Positions 20,349 to 31,230 are shown, counted from the first letter of the stretch. The stretch: 64,000 nucleotides of DNA from an uncultured Pelagibacteraceae bacterium (GCA_902610585.1 CACLWE010000004.1:48712-112711); one strand, 5' to 3'. Notes: generated by a model not told the origin, from the sequence alone. Numbers and translations: made by a program.

Positions 20349-21595
20349 TGATACCTTATTACATTTATAAGTTAATTACCAAATTCATAAGACCATTTAT
20401 AGCTTTTTATATTCTTATTAGAATTTCAAAAGGCAAAGAAGATAAAACACGAATAGCAGAAAGATATGGAACAAGTAATGTTGAGAGAAAAAAAGGTAAA
20501 GTTATATGGTTCCATGCTGCTAGTATTGGTGAGAGCTTATCAATATTACCTTTATTAAGTAAATTAAACTCTGATAAATCTATTGATCAAATAATTCTTA
20601 CGACAGGCACTGTTACTTCAGCAAATATTCTCAAAAGTAAATTATCGAAAAAAATTATTCATCAATATATTCCATTTGATATTCCATCTTATGTAAATAA
20701 ATTTCTTAATCATTGGAACCCATCTCTAGCTGTATTTGTCGAGTCAGAGATATGGCCTAACTTTTTAACTGAGTTAAAACAAAGAAATATTAATTCTTTA
20801 ATTGTTAACGGAAGAATGACTATTAAAAGTTTTAAGAGATGGTCAATGCTAAGTGGATTGTCAAAAAGACTTTTTTCAAATTTTTCTGCATGCTGTACAC
20901 AAAATAGTGATAGTGCTTTTTTTTATGAAAAATTAGGCATTAAAAATACCATCAATACAGGAAATCTTAAATTTGCTTATAAACCTGACGAAATAATATC
21001 AGATGAATTAAAAAAACTAAGATCCCTCACAAAAAAACGTAAAATATTTCTTGCGGCTAGTACACATCCTGGAGAGGAAGAAATAATTAAAAATATTACA
21101 CTAAATTTAAAAAAAACGGTTAAAGATCTTCTGACAATTATTGTGCCTAGACACGTAACTAGAAAATCGTTTTTTTCTTCATCTAAAGGACTTGGCTTAT
21201 CAATCAGATCAAAAAAACAAAAGATCAATGATCGAACGTATTTATATCTCGCTGACACTATTGGAGAACTAAACATATTTTACAGTTTAGCAAACATCGT
21301 TTTTATTGGTGGTAGTTTAGTGCCACATGGAGGACAAAATCCCATAGAAGCTGCTTATTTAGGTAAAAAAATTTACCATGGCAAAAATATTGATAATTTC
21401 ATAGATGTTTACGACGTTCTTAATCAATTAAAATTTACTCAACAGGTAGAAAATGAACGCCAGCTAGAACATTACGTTAAAGAAGCATTAGCTAAACCAA
21501 AATCTATTAATAAGGATATTAATATAAATAGACTAAAAAAAGAGGGTGATGATACAGTAAATAAAGTACTGAAAGTTATTTACCAATATTTATAA
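20348..21595 (+). CDS. waaA: 3-deoxy-D-manno-octulosonic acid transferase
   Basis: WFHAASIGESLSILPLL, FVESEIWPNFL, GGSLVPHGGQNPIEAAYLG. Confidence 0.93.
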   Translation: MIPYYIYKLITKFIRPFIAFYILIRISKGKEDKTRIAERYGTSNVERKKGKVIWFHAASIGESLSILPLLSKLNSDKSIDQIILTTGTVTSANILKSKLSKKIIHQYIPFDIPSYVNKFLNHWNPSLAVFVESEIWPNFLTELKQRNINSLIVNGRMTIKSFKRWSMLSGLSKRLFSNFSACCTQNSDSAFFYEKLGIKNTINTGNLKFAYKPDEIISDELKKLRSLTKKRKIFLAASTHPGEEEIIKNITLNLKKTVKDLLTIIVPRHVTRKSFFSSSKGLGLSIRSKKQKINDRTYLYLADTIGELNIFYSLANIVFIGGSLVPHGGQNPIEAAYLGKKIYHGKNIDNFIDVYDVLNQLKFTQQVENERQLEHYVKEALAKPKSINKDININRLKKEGDDTVNKVLKVIYQYL

Positions 21596-22573
21596 TTGAA
21601 CATGGAAAAAATAATATTGAATATATGGTATTCCAACAAAATTTTTTATAGATTGGTCTCCTATATACTTTTCCCAATATCTTTACTATACATTTTAATT
21701 TTTTATTTATTCAGAATATTCAAAACTGAGCTCAAAATTGGTATTCCAATTTTATGTGTTGGTAATATAAACGTAGGCGGCACTGGAAAAACCTCAACTC
21801 TTTTAGAAATCATAAAGTATTTCAAAAATAAAGAAAAAAATATTTGTGTATTATTAAAAGGATATGGTGGTAAAAATTATACATTTAAAAAAGTATCACC
21901 AAATGACTCTGCAACTTTGGTGGGCGATGAGGCAATGCTTTTTTCAAATCATGTACCCACTTATATTTCTACAAATCGAATGTTAGCTGTACATAAAATT
22001 TTAAATGATATAAGTCCTGATTTTATTTTACTTGATGATGGTTTCCAAGATAAGTCTCTCTTTAAAGATAAAAATATTTTGATGGTTAATGGGGAGCGTG
22101 GTTTTGGAAACAGGTTATGTTTGCCGGCCGGACCATTAAGAGAATTGATCAAGCCCGCATTAAAAAGAGCTCAATTTTTAATCATTGTTGGTGATGATAA
22201 AACAAAAATAAAAAGTATGTATAATGATATAAAAATTAATACTCTCACCGCTTCTATTGAACCATTATATATCGACAAAAATAAAAAATATTTGGCTTTT
22301 AGTGGTATTGGTAACAATCAAAGCTTCTTTGATACCCTCATCAATAATAATTGTACTGTACCTAAAACAGTTGAATTTCCTGATCATCATTTTTTTACAG
22401 AAGATGAACTAAACCATCTAAAAAAAATGGCTTCAGATAATAACCTTTACCTCATTACTACTGAAAAAGATTTTGTAAGAATTCCTGAAGAAAAAAGAAA
22501 AGGAATTGAATGTTTAAAAGTGAAGATAAAATTATCCAACATGGACGAATTCATGCACAAACTGGTTAATTGA
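21596..22573 (+). CDS. lpxK: tetraacyldisaccharide 4'-kinase
   Basis: CVGNINVGGTGKTSTL, LLDDGFQDKSL, RLCLPAGPLRE; start probably 21602. Confidence 0.93.
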   Translation: MNMEKIILNIWYSNKIFYRLVSYILFPISLLYILIFYLFRIFKTELKIGIPILCVGNINVGGTGKTSTLLEIIKYFKNKEKNICVLLKGYGGKNYTFKKVSPNDSATLVGDEAMLFSNHVPTYISTNRMLAVHKILNDISPDFILLDDGFQDKSLFKDKNILMVNGERGFGNRLCLPAGPLRELIKPALKRAQFLIIVGDDKTKIKSMYNDIKINTLTASIEPLYIDKNKKYLAFSGIGNNQSFFDTLINNNCTVPKTVEFPDHHFFTEDELNHLKKMASDNNLYLITTEKDFVRIPEEKRKGIECLKVKIKLSNMDEFMHKLVN

Positions 22574-23457
22574 AACGTATGAAGATTTTTATAAAAAAGT
22601 ATATTAGATATCCATCTGAATTTATTCTATTTGCAATATTCTATTCTATATTCAAATTACTACCTCTTTCTGTAGCAAGAAAACTAGGTGTAAGCATAAC
22701 AACAAGCTTAGGCCCCTTATTTTCTATTAACAAATTAGTTAAAAAAAATTTAAGAATTGCTTTTAAGGATCAAGATGAAAAATGGATTAAATCAACCGCA
22801 GAAAAAGTATGGGAAAATTTGGGGTATACGGTTGCTGAATATTCACATCTCAAAAAAATATTAAAAGATAAAATTAATGTAATTGAAAATAATTATTATA
22901 GAGAAGCCTTCTCAGGTAGTGAGAGATCAATCATCATATCAGCTCATAATTCAAATTGGGAAATACCAGGAATGTCGATAAGAAAGACAATGCATCGAAC
23001 ATCTGCGATTGTTAGAGAACCTAACAATCCTTTAATAAATTATGTTTTAAAGAATCTTAGAGATAAATATAGCCTTAGATGTTTGAGTAAAAATAGGATA
23101 GGTACAAAACAATTACTTAATAATTTTAAAAATGGTGAGTCAATTGCTCTGTTAGCTGACCTTCAATTATCGTCAGGTATAAATCTTAATTTCTTTGGAA
23201 AGAAAATGAAGTTTTCTTCTCTACCCGCTCAACTGGCTCTAAAATCTAGGTGTAAAATATTTTTAGGATGGCCAATAAGAAAGAATGATGGAAAATATGA
23301 ATTTGAAATTCATCAATCAATACATGCCAGCGATTATGAAGATACTTCAGAAAACGTTGAGAAAATATCGGAGATAATTATCGCTTATTATGAAAGTATG
23401 ATTAAGAAATACCCCGAACAATATTTTTGGTTTCATAATAGGTGGAAACTAGACTGA
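22570..23457 (+). CDS. lauroyl/myristoyl acyltransferase (LpxL/HtrB-like)
   Basis: ISAHNSNWEIPG, LADLQLSSGINLNFFGKK, WFHNRWK. Confidence 0.88.
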   Translation: MKRMKIFIKKYIRYPSEFILFAIFYSIFKLLPLSVARKLGVSITTSLGPLFSINKLVKKNLRIAFKDQDEKWIKSTAEKVWENLGYTVAEYSHLKKILKDKINVIENNYYREAFSGSERSIIISAHNSNWEIPGMSIRKTMHRTSAIVREPNNPLINYVLKNLRDKYSLRCLSKNRIGTKQLLNNFKNGESIALLADLQLSSGINLNFFGKKMKFSSLPAQLALKSRCKIFLGWPIRKNDGKYEFEIHQSIHASDYEDTSENVEKISEIIIAYYESMIKKYPEQYFWFHNRWKLD

Positions 23458-23464
23458 TTTTTGT

Positions 23465-24268
23465 TTAATTTTCCAATAATAATTGAGGATCAACGTAAGT
23501 ATTAAAAACCATCACGCCCCAATGCAGATGTGGTCCAGTTGACCTGCCTGTTGATCCTACTTTGCCTATTATATCTTTTTTGCTAACTTTTTGGTTCACT
23601 GCAACATTTACTGAAGACAAATGGGCATAAATAGATTTTACTCCATGACCATGATCAATGATTATTGTGCCTCCAGTATAATATAAATCACTCTCAGCAT
23701 GTATTACTATTCCTTCATTACAAGACATTACTGGTGTTCCATCATCAGCGGCAATATCAATACCCCTATGAGGGCTTTTTGCTTTACCGTTAAGAATTCT
23801 CTGGCTGCCAAAAACTCCACTAATAATTCCAGTTGTTGGTTGAATAAATTCTTCCTTAAAATAAGTCAAATCCAAGTCTAATTTCTTTACTTCTTTTATT
23901 ACTTCATTTTCAGAAATAATTCGTTTTATAATATCATCATCAAGAGGTGTAACCATTTGTTCGGGTAGGCCATCAATTCTTTGAATATCATAATCTTGTT
24001 TTTCGATAGATATTTGATGGATTAAGAAAATGCCATCACTGTTGCTGTACGTAACATTTATTGGTTCTATCTGCTCTCGAGATATTGGGAAAACATAGAA
24101 ACCATCGTGACTGATTTTAATAGGCTTTCCGTCAACAAAGATTTCATTTGCTTCATTGTTTTGACCTATAACAAGACTTCCTTGTGGAAATCTTTTAGGA
24201 AGTTCAGATGAAAACGCGCATACGTTTAAATAAAATAAAAGTAAAAAAACTCTATTTATTAAGACCAT
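23465..24268 (-). CDS. M23 family metallopeptidase
   Basis: SPHRGIDIAADDGTPV, HGHGVKSIYAHL, GRSTGPHLHWGV. Confidence 0.92.
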   Translation of the reverse strand: MVLINRVFLLLFYLNVCAFSSELPKRFPQGSLVIGQNNEANEIFVDGKPIKISHDGFYVFPISREQIEPINVTYSNSDGIFLIHQISIEKQDYDIQRIDGLPEQMVTPLDDDIIKRIISENEVIKEVKKLDLDLTYFKEEFIQPTTGIISGVFGSQRILNGKAKSPHRGIDIAADDGTPVMSCNEGIVIHAESDLYYTGGTIIIDHGHGVKSIYAHLSSVNVAVNQKVSKKDIIGKVGSTGRSTGPHLHWGVMVFNTYVDPQLLLEN

Positions 24269-24461
24269 TAAGTTCTTTATATCTGTTTAGTGCCACTTCA
24301 GGTGATGCATAGACTTCTTGAAGCTCTACGTTCCAATATTTAAGATTTTCAAGTGTAATCTTTTCTCCAGTTATTGAACATTCCACAAAATCACCAGGTG
24401 TCTTAACTTGGAAATGACCATGATTAAGAACAATTTCAGCTTTTGTACCAACATTATTCAT
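24252..24461 (-). CDS. DUF2093 family protein
   Basis: 69 aa; VKTPGDFVECSITGEKITLENLKYWNVELQEVYASPEVALNRY; adjacent to xseA. Confidence 0.85.
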   Translation of the reverse strand: MNNVGTKAEIVLNHGHFQVKTPGDFVECSITGEKITLENLKYWNVELQEVYASPEVALNRYKELNGLNK

Positions 24462-25758
24462 CTTTAATTTCCTTCACTTCAGCAGAAATTTTTGCAAAGC
24501 TTGTTTCAATAATTATATCTGTATCGTGTTCCATATCTTTTTTTGACTTTATAACTTTATTTTTTAAGTTTTTTGTAACAGAATAACCTCGATTTAAGAC
24601 TGACTTATAGCTCATACTTTCTAATAACTTTTCATTATAGTTAATTTGATTGCGCACACTTTCTACAAATAAGTTTGTAGAGCTGTTTAATTTATCAAAT
24701 TTTGAAATTAGTTTTTGTTGAAAATTATTTACTTGTTCCTCTAAAATACGATAGTTAAGCGACTGAGTAATTTCTTTAAATTCTGACATCAGGCTTTTAA
24801 TAAATAATTTTAGAGAGACTGGCAACTTATCACTGAGATTTTTAAATGAACTTAATTTATTTTCTAAATTACTATTAATTGAATCACGAAGGTCTTTTTG
24901 AAAGTCTTTTAAATTCATTAAAAGCTCAACTTTATTAGGTGTACACAACTCTGCTGCTGCGGTTGGAGTTGGCGCTCTAAGATCAGACACAAAATCTATA
25001 AGTGTCGTATCTGTTTCATGTCCAACAGCTGACAAAACAGGTATTTCACTAGCGAATACTGCTCTTACAACAATTTCCTCATTAAATGCCCAGAGATCTT
25101 CGATGCTCCCCCCACCTCGGGCTACAATAATTAAGTCTGGAACTTTTAATTCGCTATCTTTTAGAGAATTGTTAAATCCATTTAAAGCATCTGCTATTAA
25201 ATGCGCAGCATCGTCACCTTGTACAGGAACTGGCCAAAGAATAACATCGCACGGAAACCTATCTTCAAGTCTATGAATAATATCTTTTATAACTGCTCCT
25301 GTAGGTGAAGTAATAATACCAATTGTTTCGGGATATAATGGAAGAGGCTTTTTGTGGTCTTGATCAAAAATACCCTCTGACATTAATTTTTTCTTTCTTT
25401 GTTCAAGCAATGCCATTAGCGCACCCTCTCCCGCTGGTACAATTGAATCTATAATAATGGAATAGTCCGATCTTCCAGGGTATCTATCAGAATACCCAGT
25501 TGTAAGTCTCCCAGAGCAAATTACTTCAAGGCCTTCATCTGGCATAAAGCTTAGTTTTGCAACAGTGCTTCTCCATGCAATCGCTTTTATAATTGCATTT
25601 TCATCTTTAAGGTTAAGATACACATGGCCTGATGCTGGCGTGCTTAAACCAGATACTTCTCCACGAACTTTCACATAGCCAAAGTTATCCTCAAGGGTCT
25701 CTTTAATTGAGGCTGAAATTTCAGTAACTGTATATTCTTTGATGTTCTCTCTTACCAT
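24454..25758 (-). CDS. xseA: exodeoxyribonuclease VII large subunit
   Basis: OB-fold GEVSGLSTPASGHVYLNLKDENA, IITSPTGAVIKDI, ARGGGSIEDLWAFNEE. Confidence 0.95.
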   Translation of the reverse strand: MVRENIKEYTVTEISASIKETLEDNFGYVKVRGEVSGLSTPASGHVYLNLKDENAIIKAIAWRSTVAKLSFMPDEGLEVICSGRLTTGYSDRYPGRSDYSIIIDSIVPAGEGALMALLEQRKKKLMSEGIFDQDHKKPLPLYPETIGIITSPTGAVIKDIIHRLEDRFPCDVILWPVPVQGDDAAHLIADALNGFNNSLKDSELKVPDLIIVARGGGSIEDLWAFNEEIVVRAVFASEIPVLSAVGHETDTTLIDFVSDLRAPTPTAAAELCTPNKVELLMNLKDFQKDLRDSINSNLENKLSSFKNLSDKLPVSLKLFIKSLMSEFKEITQSLNYRILEEQVNNFQQKLISKFDKLNSSTNLFVESVRNQINYNEKLLESMSYKSVLNRGYSVTKNLKNKVIKSKKDMEHDTDIIIETSFAKISAEVKEIKDE

Positions 25759-25810
25759 TTAATTTAAATATTAATGTGCTAATATAACAAGAAAATCAAA
25801 AATATACTTT

Positions 25811-27073
25811 ATGAAAATTTTAGTAATTGGCAGTGGGGCTCGTGAGCATGCATTATGTTATTTAATATCTAAGAGCTCTCTAGTTTCATCTATTTATGCA
25901 ATACCTGGAAACTATGGAATAAGTCAACTTGCAGAATGCGAACAAATTGATCAAACTGATTTTGAGAAAATATACGACTTCTGTAAAAGTAAAATGATAG
26001 AATTAATCATTGTGGGCCCTGAAGTGCCATTGGTTGCAGGGATCGTTGATTTTTTTAAAGAGACAGAAATAAAAATTTTTGGACCTGATAAGTATGCATC
26101 GCAGTTAGAAGGGTCTAAAGGCTTTATGAAAGATCTTTGTAAACAAAATGGGATACCAACAGCTGATTATGCTCGATTTGATAATAAAGAAGAAGCTATA
26201 AACTATTTAAATACTCAGCCTTTTCCTATTGTAATTAAAGCTGATGGTCTTGCGGCTGGGAAAGGAGTTACTGTTGCGGACACAAAGAAAATGGCAGAAC
26301 AAGCAATAAATGACATTTTTGATGAAAAATTTGGTGCAAATATGGATGTTGTTATTGAAGAATTTATGGATGGTGAAGAAGCGAGTTATTTTGTTTGTTG
26401 TGATGGTGAAGATTTTGTTTCATTAGAAAGTGCCCAAGATCATAAAAGAATAGGTGAAAATGATACAGGGCCTAATACTGGAGGAATGGGGGCATATTCA
26501 CCTGCGCCTATTTTTACACTTAAAATAAAAGAACAAGTAGACAGGGAAATTATTACACCCACTCTAAATGCCCTAAAAAAAAATGGACATCCTTATAAAG
26601 GTATTCTCTATGCTGGATTAATGATTAAAGATGGTTATGCCCGATTGGTTGAATATAATATTAGATTTGGCGATCCAGAGTGTCAGGTATTAACGCTTAG
26701 AATGAAAAATGATTTAATTGAATTAATTCTTAATTGCTTGGAAGGCAGTCTAAGTAAAACTAAATTGGAATGGGAAGATGATAATAGTGCTACAGTGGTT
26801 GTGGCGGCAAAAGGTTATCCAGGCGACTATAAAAAAAATACAAAAATTATTGGCTATGAAAATTTTGAGAGCAATGATCTATTTCAAGTATTCCACGCAG
26901 GAACAAAACATGATGGAAATAACCTTCTAGCTAACGGAGGTAGAGTTCTTTCCGTAACAGCAAAAAATAAAAATCTAAGAGATGCTCTTAATATGATTTA
27001 TGCCTACATCGGTCAGCTGGATTGGCCGGATGGTTATTACAGAAGAGATATAGGAAAAAAGGCAATTAAATGA
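25811..27073 (+). CDS. purD: phosphoribosylamine--glycine ligase
   Basis: MKILVIGSGAREHAL, GPEVPLVAGIVD, KADGLAAGKGVTV, NIRFGDPECQ. Confidence 0.97.
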   Translation: MKILVIGSGAREHALCYLISKSSLVSSIYAIPGNYGISQLAECEQIDQTDFEKIYDFCKSKMIELIIVGPEVPLVAGIVDFFKETEIKIFGPDKYASQLEGSKGFMKDLCKQNGIPTADYARFDNKEEAINYLNTQPFPIVIKADGLAAGKGVTVADTKKMAEQAINDIFDEKFGANMDVVIEEFMDGEEASYFVCCDGEDFVSLESAQDHKRIGENDTGPNTGGMGAYSPAPIFTLKIKEQVDREIITPTLNALKKNGHPYKGILYAGLMIKDGYARLVEYNIRFGDPECQVLTLRMKNDLIELILNCLEGSLSKTKLEWEDDNSATVVVAAKGYPGDYKKNTKIIGYENFESNDLFQVFHAGTKHDGNNLLANGGRVLSVTAKNKNLRDALNMIYAYIGQLDWPDGYYRRDIGKKAIK

Positions 27074-28137
27074 CTACTCGTGACGAAATATTTTCTGGCA
27101 CTAAGGAGGTTGATGAAAAGTTAGTTTTTAATAGTGACAGTCTCAATGATTACTTAAAAAAAATAATTGGAAGTGAGTTTGATATTGTAAGTATAAAGCA
27201 ATTTAAAGGCGGGCAATCCAATCCTACTTATTTGATTGAGGATAAAACAAAAAACTATGTGTTAAGGCGTAAACCTCCTGGTAAATTACTTAAATCTGCA
27301 CATGCGGTAGACAGAGAATATAAAGTCATTACTGCACTTGGCAAGACTGATGTACCAGTTCCTGAAACTTATTGTTTTTGTGAAGATGAAAACGTCATTG
27401 GAACACAATTTTTTTTAATGGATCATGTTGATGGAAACATATATTGGGAACTTTTATTGCCAGATTCAGATAACAACCAACGTCGTGAAATTTACCTATC
27501 TATGAATGATACGATTGCAAAACTTCATAACGTTGATTTTCAAAAAATTGGGCTAGGTGATTATGGAAAACACGAAAATTACATGGCAAGACAAATTCAT
27601 CGTTGGACCAAACAGTATAAAGACTCTGAAACACAAAAAATTAATGAAATGGATAATTTAATAGAATGGTTGCCAATAAATATTCCTGAAGATAATGAAA
27701 CTACAATTGTACATGGAGACTTTCGTCTTGATAATATGATATTTGATAAACAAAATAATAAAGTTATGGCTATACTTGATTGGGAACTATCTACACTCGG
27801 CAATCCTATAGCGGATTTTACTTATCACATGATGTCATGGCGACTGCCTGCTGCAGCAAAGGGTCTTGGAATGATGGGATCAAACTTAGAAGAGCTTAAT
27901 ATTCCCTCTGAACATGAGTACGCTGAAATGTATTACAAAAAAACAGGTAGAAGTAAAATTGAAAACTGGGATTTTTATATGGCATATAACATTTTCCGCT
28001 TGGCTGGAATTGCGCAAGGAATTGTTGGTAGAGTAAGAGATGGAACAGCCTCAAGTTCAGAGGCTAAAAACTATGAGAGCTTTGTTCCAATATTAGGAAA
28101 ATTAGGCTGGAATATTGTGGAAGAGGCAGCAAAATAA
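27070..28137 (+). CDS. APH-like phosphotransferase (ACAD10/11 N-domain / LvaA-type kinase)
   Basis: FKGGQSNPTYLIED, VLRRKPPGKLLKSAHAVDREY, IVHGDFRLDNMIFD, AILDWELSTLGNPIADF. Confidence 0.88.
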   Translation: MTTRDEIFSGTKEVDEKLVFNSDSLNDYLKKIIGSEFDIVSIKQFKGGQSNPTYLIEDKTKNYVLRRKPPGKLLKSAHAVDREYKVITALGKTDVPVPETYCFCEDENVIGTQFFLMDHVDGNIYWELLLPDSDNNQRREIYLSMNDTIAKLHNVDFQKIGLGDYGKHENYMARQIHRWTKQYKDSETQKINEMDNLIEWLPINIPEDNETTIVHGDFRLDNMIFDKQNNKVMAILDWELSTLGNPIADFTYHMMSWRLPAAAKGLGMMGSNLEELNIPSEHEYAEMYYKKTGRSKIENWDFYMAYNIFRLAGIAQGIVGRVRDGTASSSEAKNYESFVPILGKLGWNIVEEAAK

Positions 28138-28142
28138 TTAAT

Positions 28143-29381
28143 ATGACAAAGCTGGATATAGATTTTGTAAGAGAACAATTCCCTGTTTTTCAAAACCCTA
28201 AAACTTCAAACTTTGCATTTTTTGAGAATGCTGGTGGTACGTATGTGCCAAAACAGGTTATTGAAAAGTTAAATGATTTTATGACGACTAAAAAAGTACA
28301 GCCTTATGGCGACTTTGGTCCGTCGATTGAAGCAGGTAACGAAATGGATAATAGTATAAGCAAAATTGCTGAACTCCTAAATATCAATAATGATGAATTT
28401 ATGATTGGACCATCTACAACGATGAATATGTTTTTACTATCTAATGCTGTGAGATCGTGGCTTAACCATGGGGACGAAATCATAGTCACAAATCAAGATC
28501 ATGAAGCAAATATTGGTGCATGGAGAAAATTATCAGAACACGGCATCAAAATAAATGAATGGAAGTTTAACCCTGACTCTGCTGAACTAGAATTAGATGA
28601 ATTAAAAAATCTCATAACAGAAAAAACAAAATTTGTCTGTGTCTGTCACACATCTAATGTTGTTGCATCAATTAATAATCTAAAAGATATCATTACATTG
28701 GCGCATCAGAATAATATCAAAGTTGTTGGAGACGGTGTAGCTTACATGGCACATGATATTGCGGATTTAAAAGATCTCGATATAGATTTCTATGGTTTTA
28801 GCCTATACAAAACTTATGGACCACATTTAGCACTATTATATGGTAAGAGAGATTTATTACTTGAAACAAAAAATCTTAATCATGAATTCTTGGAAGGAAG
28901 TGTTCCATATACTCTTAATCCAGGTGGTCCTAATCATGAGGAACTTGGATGTTTGTCAGGTATAACTGACTACTACGAAACTTTATATGATCATCATTTT
29001 GGCGAAAATAATTTAGATCTTCATCGAAAAGGTAAAAAAGTTTTTGAATTAGTATCCAAACATGAAGAGGTATTAATGAAAGAACTGATTGATTTCCTCA
29101 AAACAAAAAAAAATATAAGAATGATTGGCAAACAAACACATGCTAGATGTGATCGTATGCCAACTATATCATTCACTGTTAAAGATAAAAGCTCATTGCA
29201 TGTAGCCCAGGAGGCTGGAAGAAATAATATTGGCATTAGAAATGGTGAATTTTATGCCTGGAGATGTTTGCAGGGTTTGGGCATTGAGCCAAATGATGGG
29301 GTAGTTAGAGTCTCTATGGTTCATTACAATAGCATAGAAGAGGTAAGAAAATTAATAGGGTTTTTGGATAAAACTATTTAG
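28143..29381 (+). CDS. PLP-dependent aminotransferase class V (cysteine desulfurase-like)
   Basis: NAGGTYVP, TNQDHEANIGAW, VCHTSNVVASIN, FYGFSLYKTYGPH (PLP lysine). Confidence 0.88.
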   Translation: MTKLDIDFVREQFPVFQNPKTSNFAFFENAGGTYVPKQVIEKLNDFMTTKKVQPYGDFGPSIEAGNEMDNSISKIAELLNINNDEFMIGPSTTMNMFLLSNAVRSWLNHGDEIIVTNQDHEANIGAWRKLSEHGIKINEWKFNPDSAELELDELKNLITEKTKFVCVCHTSNVVASINNLKDIITLAHQNNIKVVGDGVAYMAHDIADLKDLDIDFYGFSLYKTYGPHLALLYGKRDLLLETKNLNHEFLEGSVPYTLNPGGPNHEELGCLSGITDYYETLYDHHFGENNLDLHRKGKKVFELVSKHEEVLMKELIDFLKTKKNIRMIGKQTHARCDRMPTISFTVKDKSSLHVAQEAGRNNIGIRNGEFYAWRCLQGLGIEPNDGVVRVSMVHYNSIEEVRKLIGFLDKTI

Positions 29382-29541
29382 AATTTTTTATATTTTTTTC
29401 TCGCTCTTTCTTCTGTCTTATTGACTCTTTCATCGAAATATCTTCCAGATTGTGGTACTCATCCCAATAGCGATCAAATTCGTGTGACTTAACGTATCTT
29501 CCGTAATTATCTTTCTGGTAAGTTTTCTTCTTTTTTATCAA
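29374..29541 (-). CDS. small charged hypothetical protein (55 aa, TTG start), not in the ORF track
   Basis: Minus-strand reading (M)IKKKKTYQKDNYGRYVKSHEFDRYWDEYHNLEDISMKESIRQKKEREKNIKNSK*; fits the gap between the 29544 stop and the 29381 end of the aminotransferase gene. Confidence 0.55.
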   Translation of the reverse strand: MIKKKKTYQKDNYGRYVKSHEFDRYWDEYHNLEDISMKESIRQKKEREKNIKNSK

Positions 29542-29543
29542 GG

Positions 29544-30749
29544 TTATAAGTATTTTTTTAATTCATTTCTTGCAATAGAAAGTCTATGTACTTCGTCTGG
29601 CCCGTCCGCTAGTCGCAGAGTTCTCATTCCTGCGTAAGCTTGTGCTAGGTGTGGGTCTGTTGTTACTCCAGCTCCTCCAAACGCTTGAATTGCATCATCA
29701 ATAATTTTTAATGCCATATTTGGCGCAGCTACTTTAATCATAGCTATTTCATTTTTTGCAACTTTGTTTCCTACATCATCCATCATGGTTGCCGCTTTCA
29801 AAGTGAGTAGCCTAGTCATCTCAATATTAATTCTAGCATCAGCAATTCTCTCTTGCCAAACAGAGTGCCTTACCACTTCTTTACCAAAAGCCTTTCTGCT
29901 CATTAGTCTTTTGCACATTGCTTCAAGTGCAACTTCAGCAAGGCCAATAGTTCTCATACAATGGTGAATTCGTCCAGGTCCTAACCTGCCCTGTGCAATT
30001 TCAAATCCTCTGCCTTCGCCTAAAATCATATTTTCTGGAGGAACTTTGACGTCTTTAAATTCAACCTCAGCATGTCCATGAGGGGCGTCGTCAAAACCAA
30101 ATACAGGCAAATGTCTCTTTATTTTGATACCCGGTGTATCCTTATCAACCAGTATCATGGATTGTTGCTTATGTCTGTCAGGATTATCTGGGTCTGTTTT
30201 TCCCATGAAGATAAAAAATTGGCACCTTGGATCCATTGCACCAGAAGTCCACCATTTTGTTCCATTTAGAACATATTGATTTCCTTCTTTTTTTATTTCA
30301 CTTTCAATATTTGTTGCATCTGATGAAGCGACTGCAGGCTCTGTCATTGCAAAAGCAGAGCGTATTTCACCTTCTAATAATGGCTTTAAGTACTTTTCTT
30401 TTTGTTCATCTGTTCCATATCGAACTAAAACTTCCATATTGCCGGTATCAGGAGCAGAACAATTGAAAACTTCCGCAGACCACATTGCTCTTCCCATGAT
30501 TTCACACATTGGTGCATACTCCGCGTTTGTAAGGCCATGCCCATAGTCACTTTCAGGTAAAAATAAATTCCAGAGGTCTTCTTTTTTTGCTTCCTTTTTA
30601 AGATCTTCAATCACTGGCACCACCTGCCACCTGTCAGCTCCAAAATTTTCGATCTGACTATGGTATGTCTCGTTGTTTGGATAAACGTGCTTATCCATAA
30701 AATTATTCAATCTATCCGTAGTTTCCTTTGCTTTTGGCGATATGTTCAT
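29544..30749 (-). CDS. acyl-CoA dehydrogenase, ACAD10/11-like
   Basis: [57 protein letters not shown]-terminal motif characteristic of ACAD10/11-type enzymes. Confidence 0.9.
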   Translation of the reverse strand: MNISPKAKETTDRLNNFMDKHVYPNNETYHSQIENFGADRWQVVPVIEDLKKEAKKEDLWNLFLPESDYGHGLTNAEYAPMCEIMGRAMWSAEVFNCSAPDTGNMEVLVRYGTDEQKEKYLKPLLEGEIRSAFAMTEPAVASSDATNIESEIKKEGNQYVLNGTKWWTSGAMDPRCQFFIFMGKTDPDNPDRHKQQSMILVDKDTPGIKIKRHLPVFGFDDAPHGHAEVEFKDVKVPPENMILGEGRGFEIAQGRLGPGRIHHCMRTIGLAEVALEAMCKRLMSRKAFGKEVVRHSVWQERIADARINIEMTRLLTLKAATMMDDVGNKVAKNEIAMIKVAAPNMALKIIDDAIQAFGGAGVTTDPHLAQAYAGMRTLRLADGPDEVHRLSIARNELKKYL

Positions 30750-31198
30750 TATCTTTTACCTTTAAAAAAATTATTTATTAAGTTTTCACAGTCAGTTTTT
30801 GAAATATTATCATAAATTTCTGGCAAATGATTACAATTTTTTGATATAAAAAAATTTAAGTTACCATTTATCGAACCATATTTTAAATCATCTGCACCAT
30901 AATACAACCTCTTAAGCTTAGCTTTTGATATAGCGCTGGCACACATAATACAAGGCTCTAAAGTCACGTAAATATTACAATCAACCAATCTATCAGAGTT
31001 AATCATTTCACACGCCTCTCTTATAGCGTTTAGTTCAGCATGGCCTACTGGGTCTTTTCTGCTAACCACTGAATTATGGGACCGGGCTAAAACTTTATCT
31101 TCCTTGTTAGTGATAACGCACCCAATTGGTATTTCTCCAATTTTTAAGCCTTTTTTTGCCTCCTCAATTGCCATTGCCATGAATTTATTTTGTGTCAT
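30749..31198 (-). CDS. tadA: tRNA-specific adenosine deaminase
   Basis: [24 protein letters not shown] deaminase motifs. Confidence 0.93.
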   Translation of the reverse strand: MTQNKFMAMAIEEAKKGLKIGEIPIGCVITNKEDKVLARSHNSVVSRKDPVGHAELNAIREACEMINSDRLVDCNIYVTLEPCIMCASAISKAKLKRLYYGADDLKYGSINGNLNFFISKNCNHLPEIYDNISKTDCENLINNFFKGKR

Positions 31199-31230
31199 AA
31201 ATATTTAATTAATATAAGCAATCCTAATTC

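Noticed and set aside
25775-25789. TGTGCTAATATAACA between xseA and purD, 13/15 match to the Zur-like palindrome
   Set aside because: Not symmetric in its left half and no zinc-related neighbour. More likely a TATAAT-like promoter element in AT-rich DNA.
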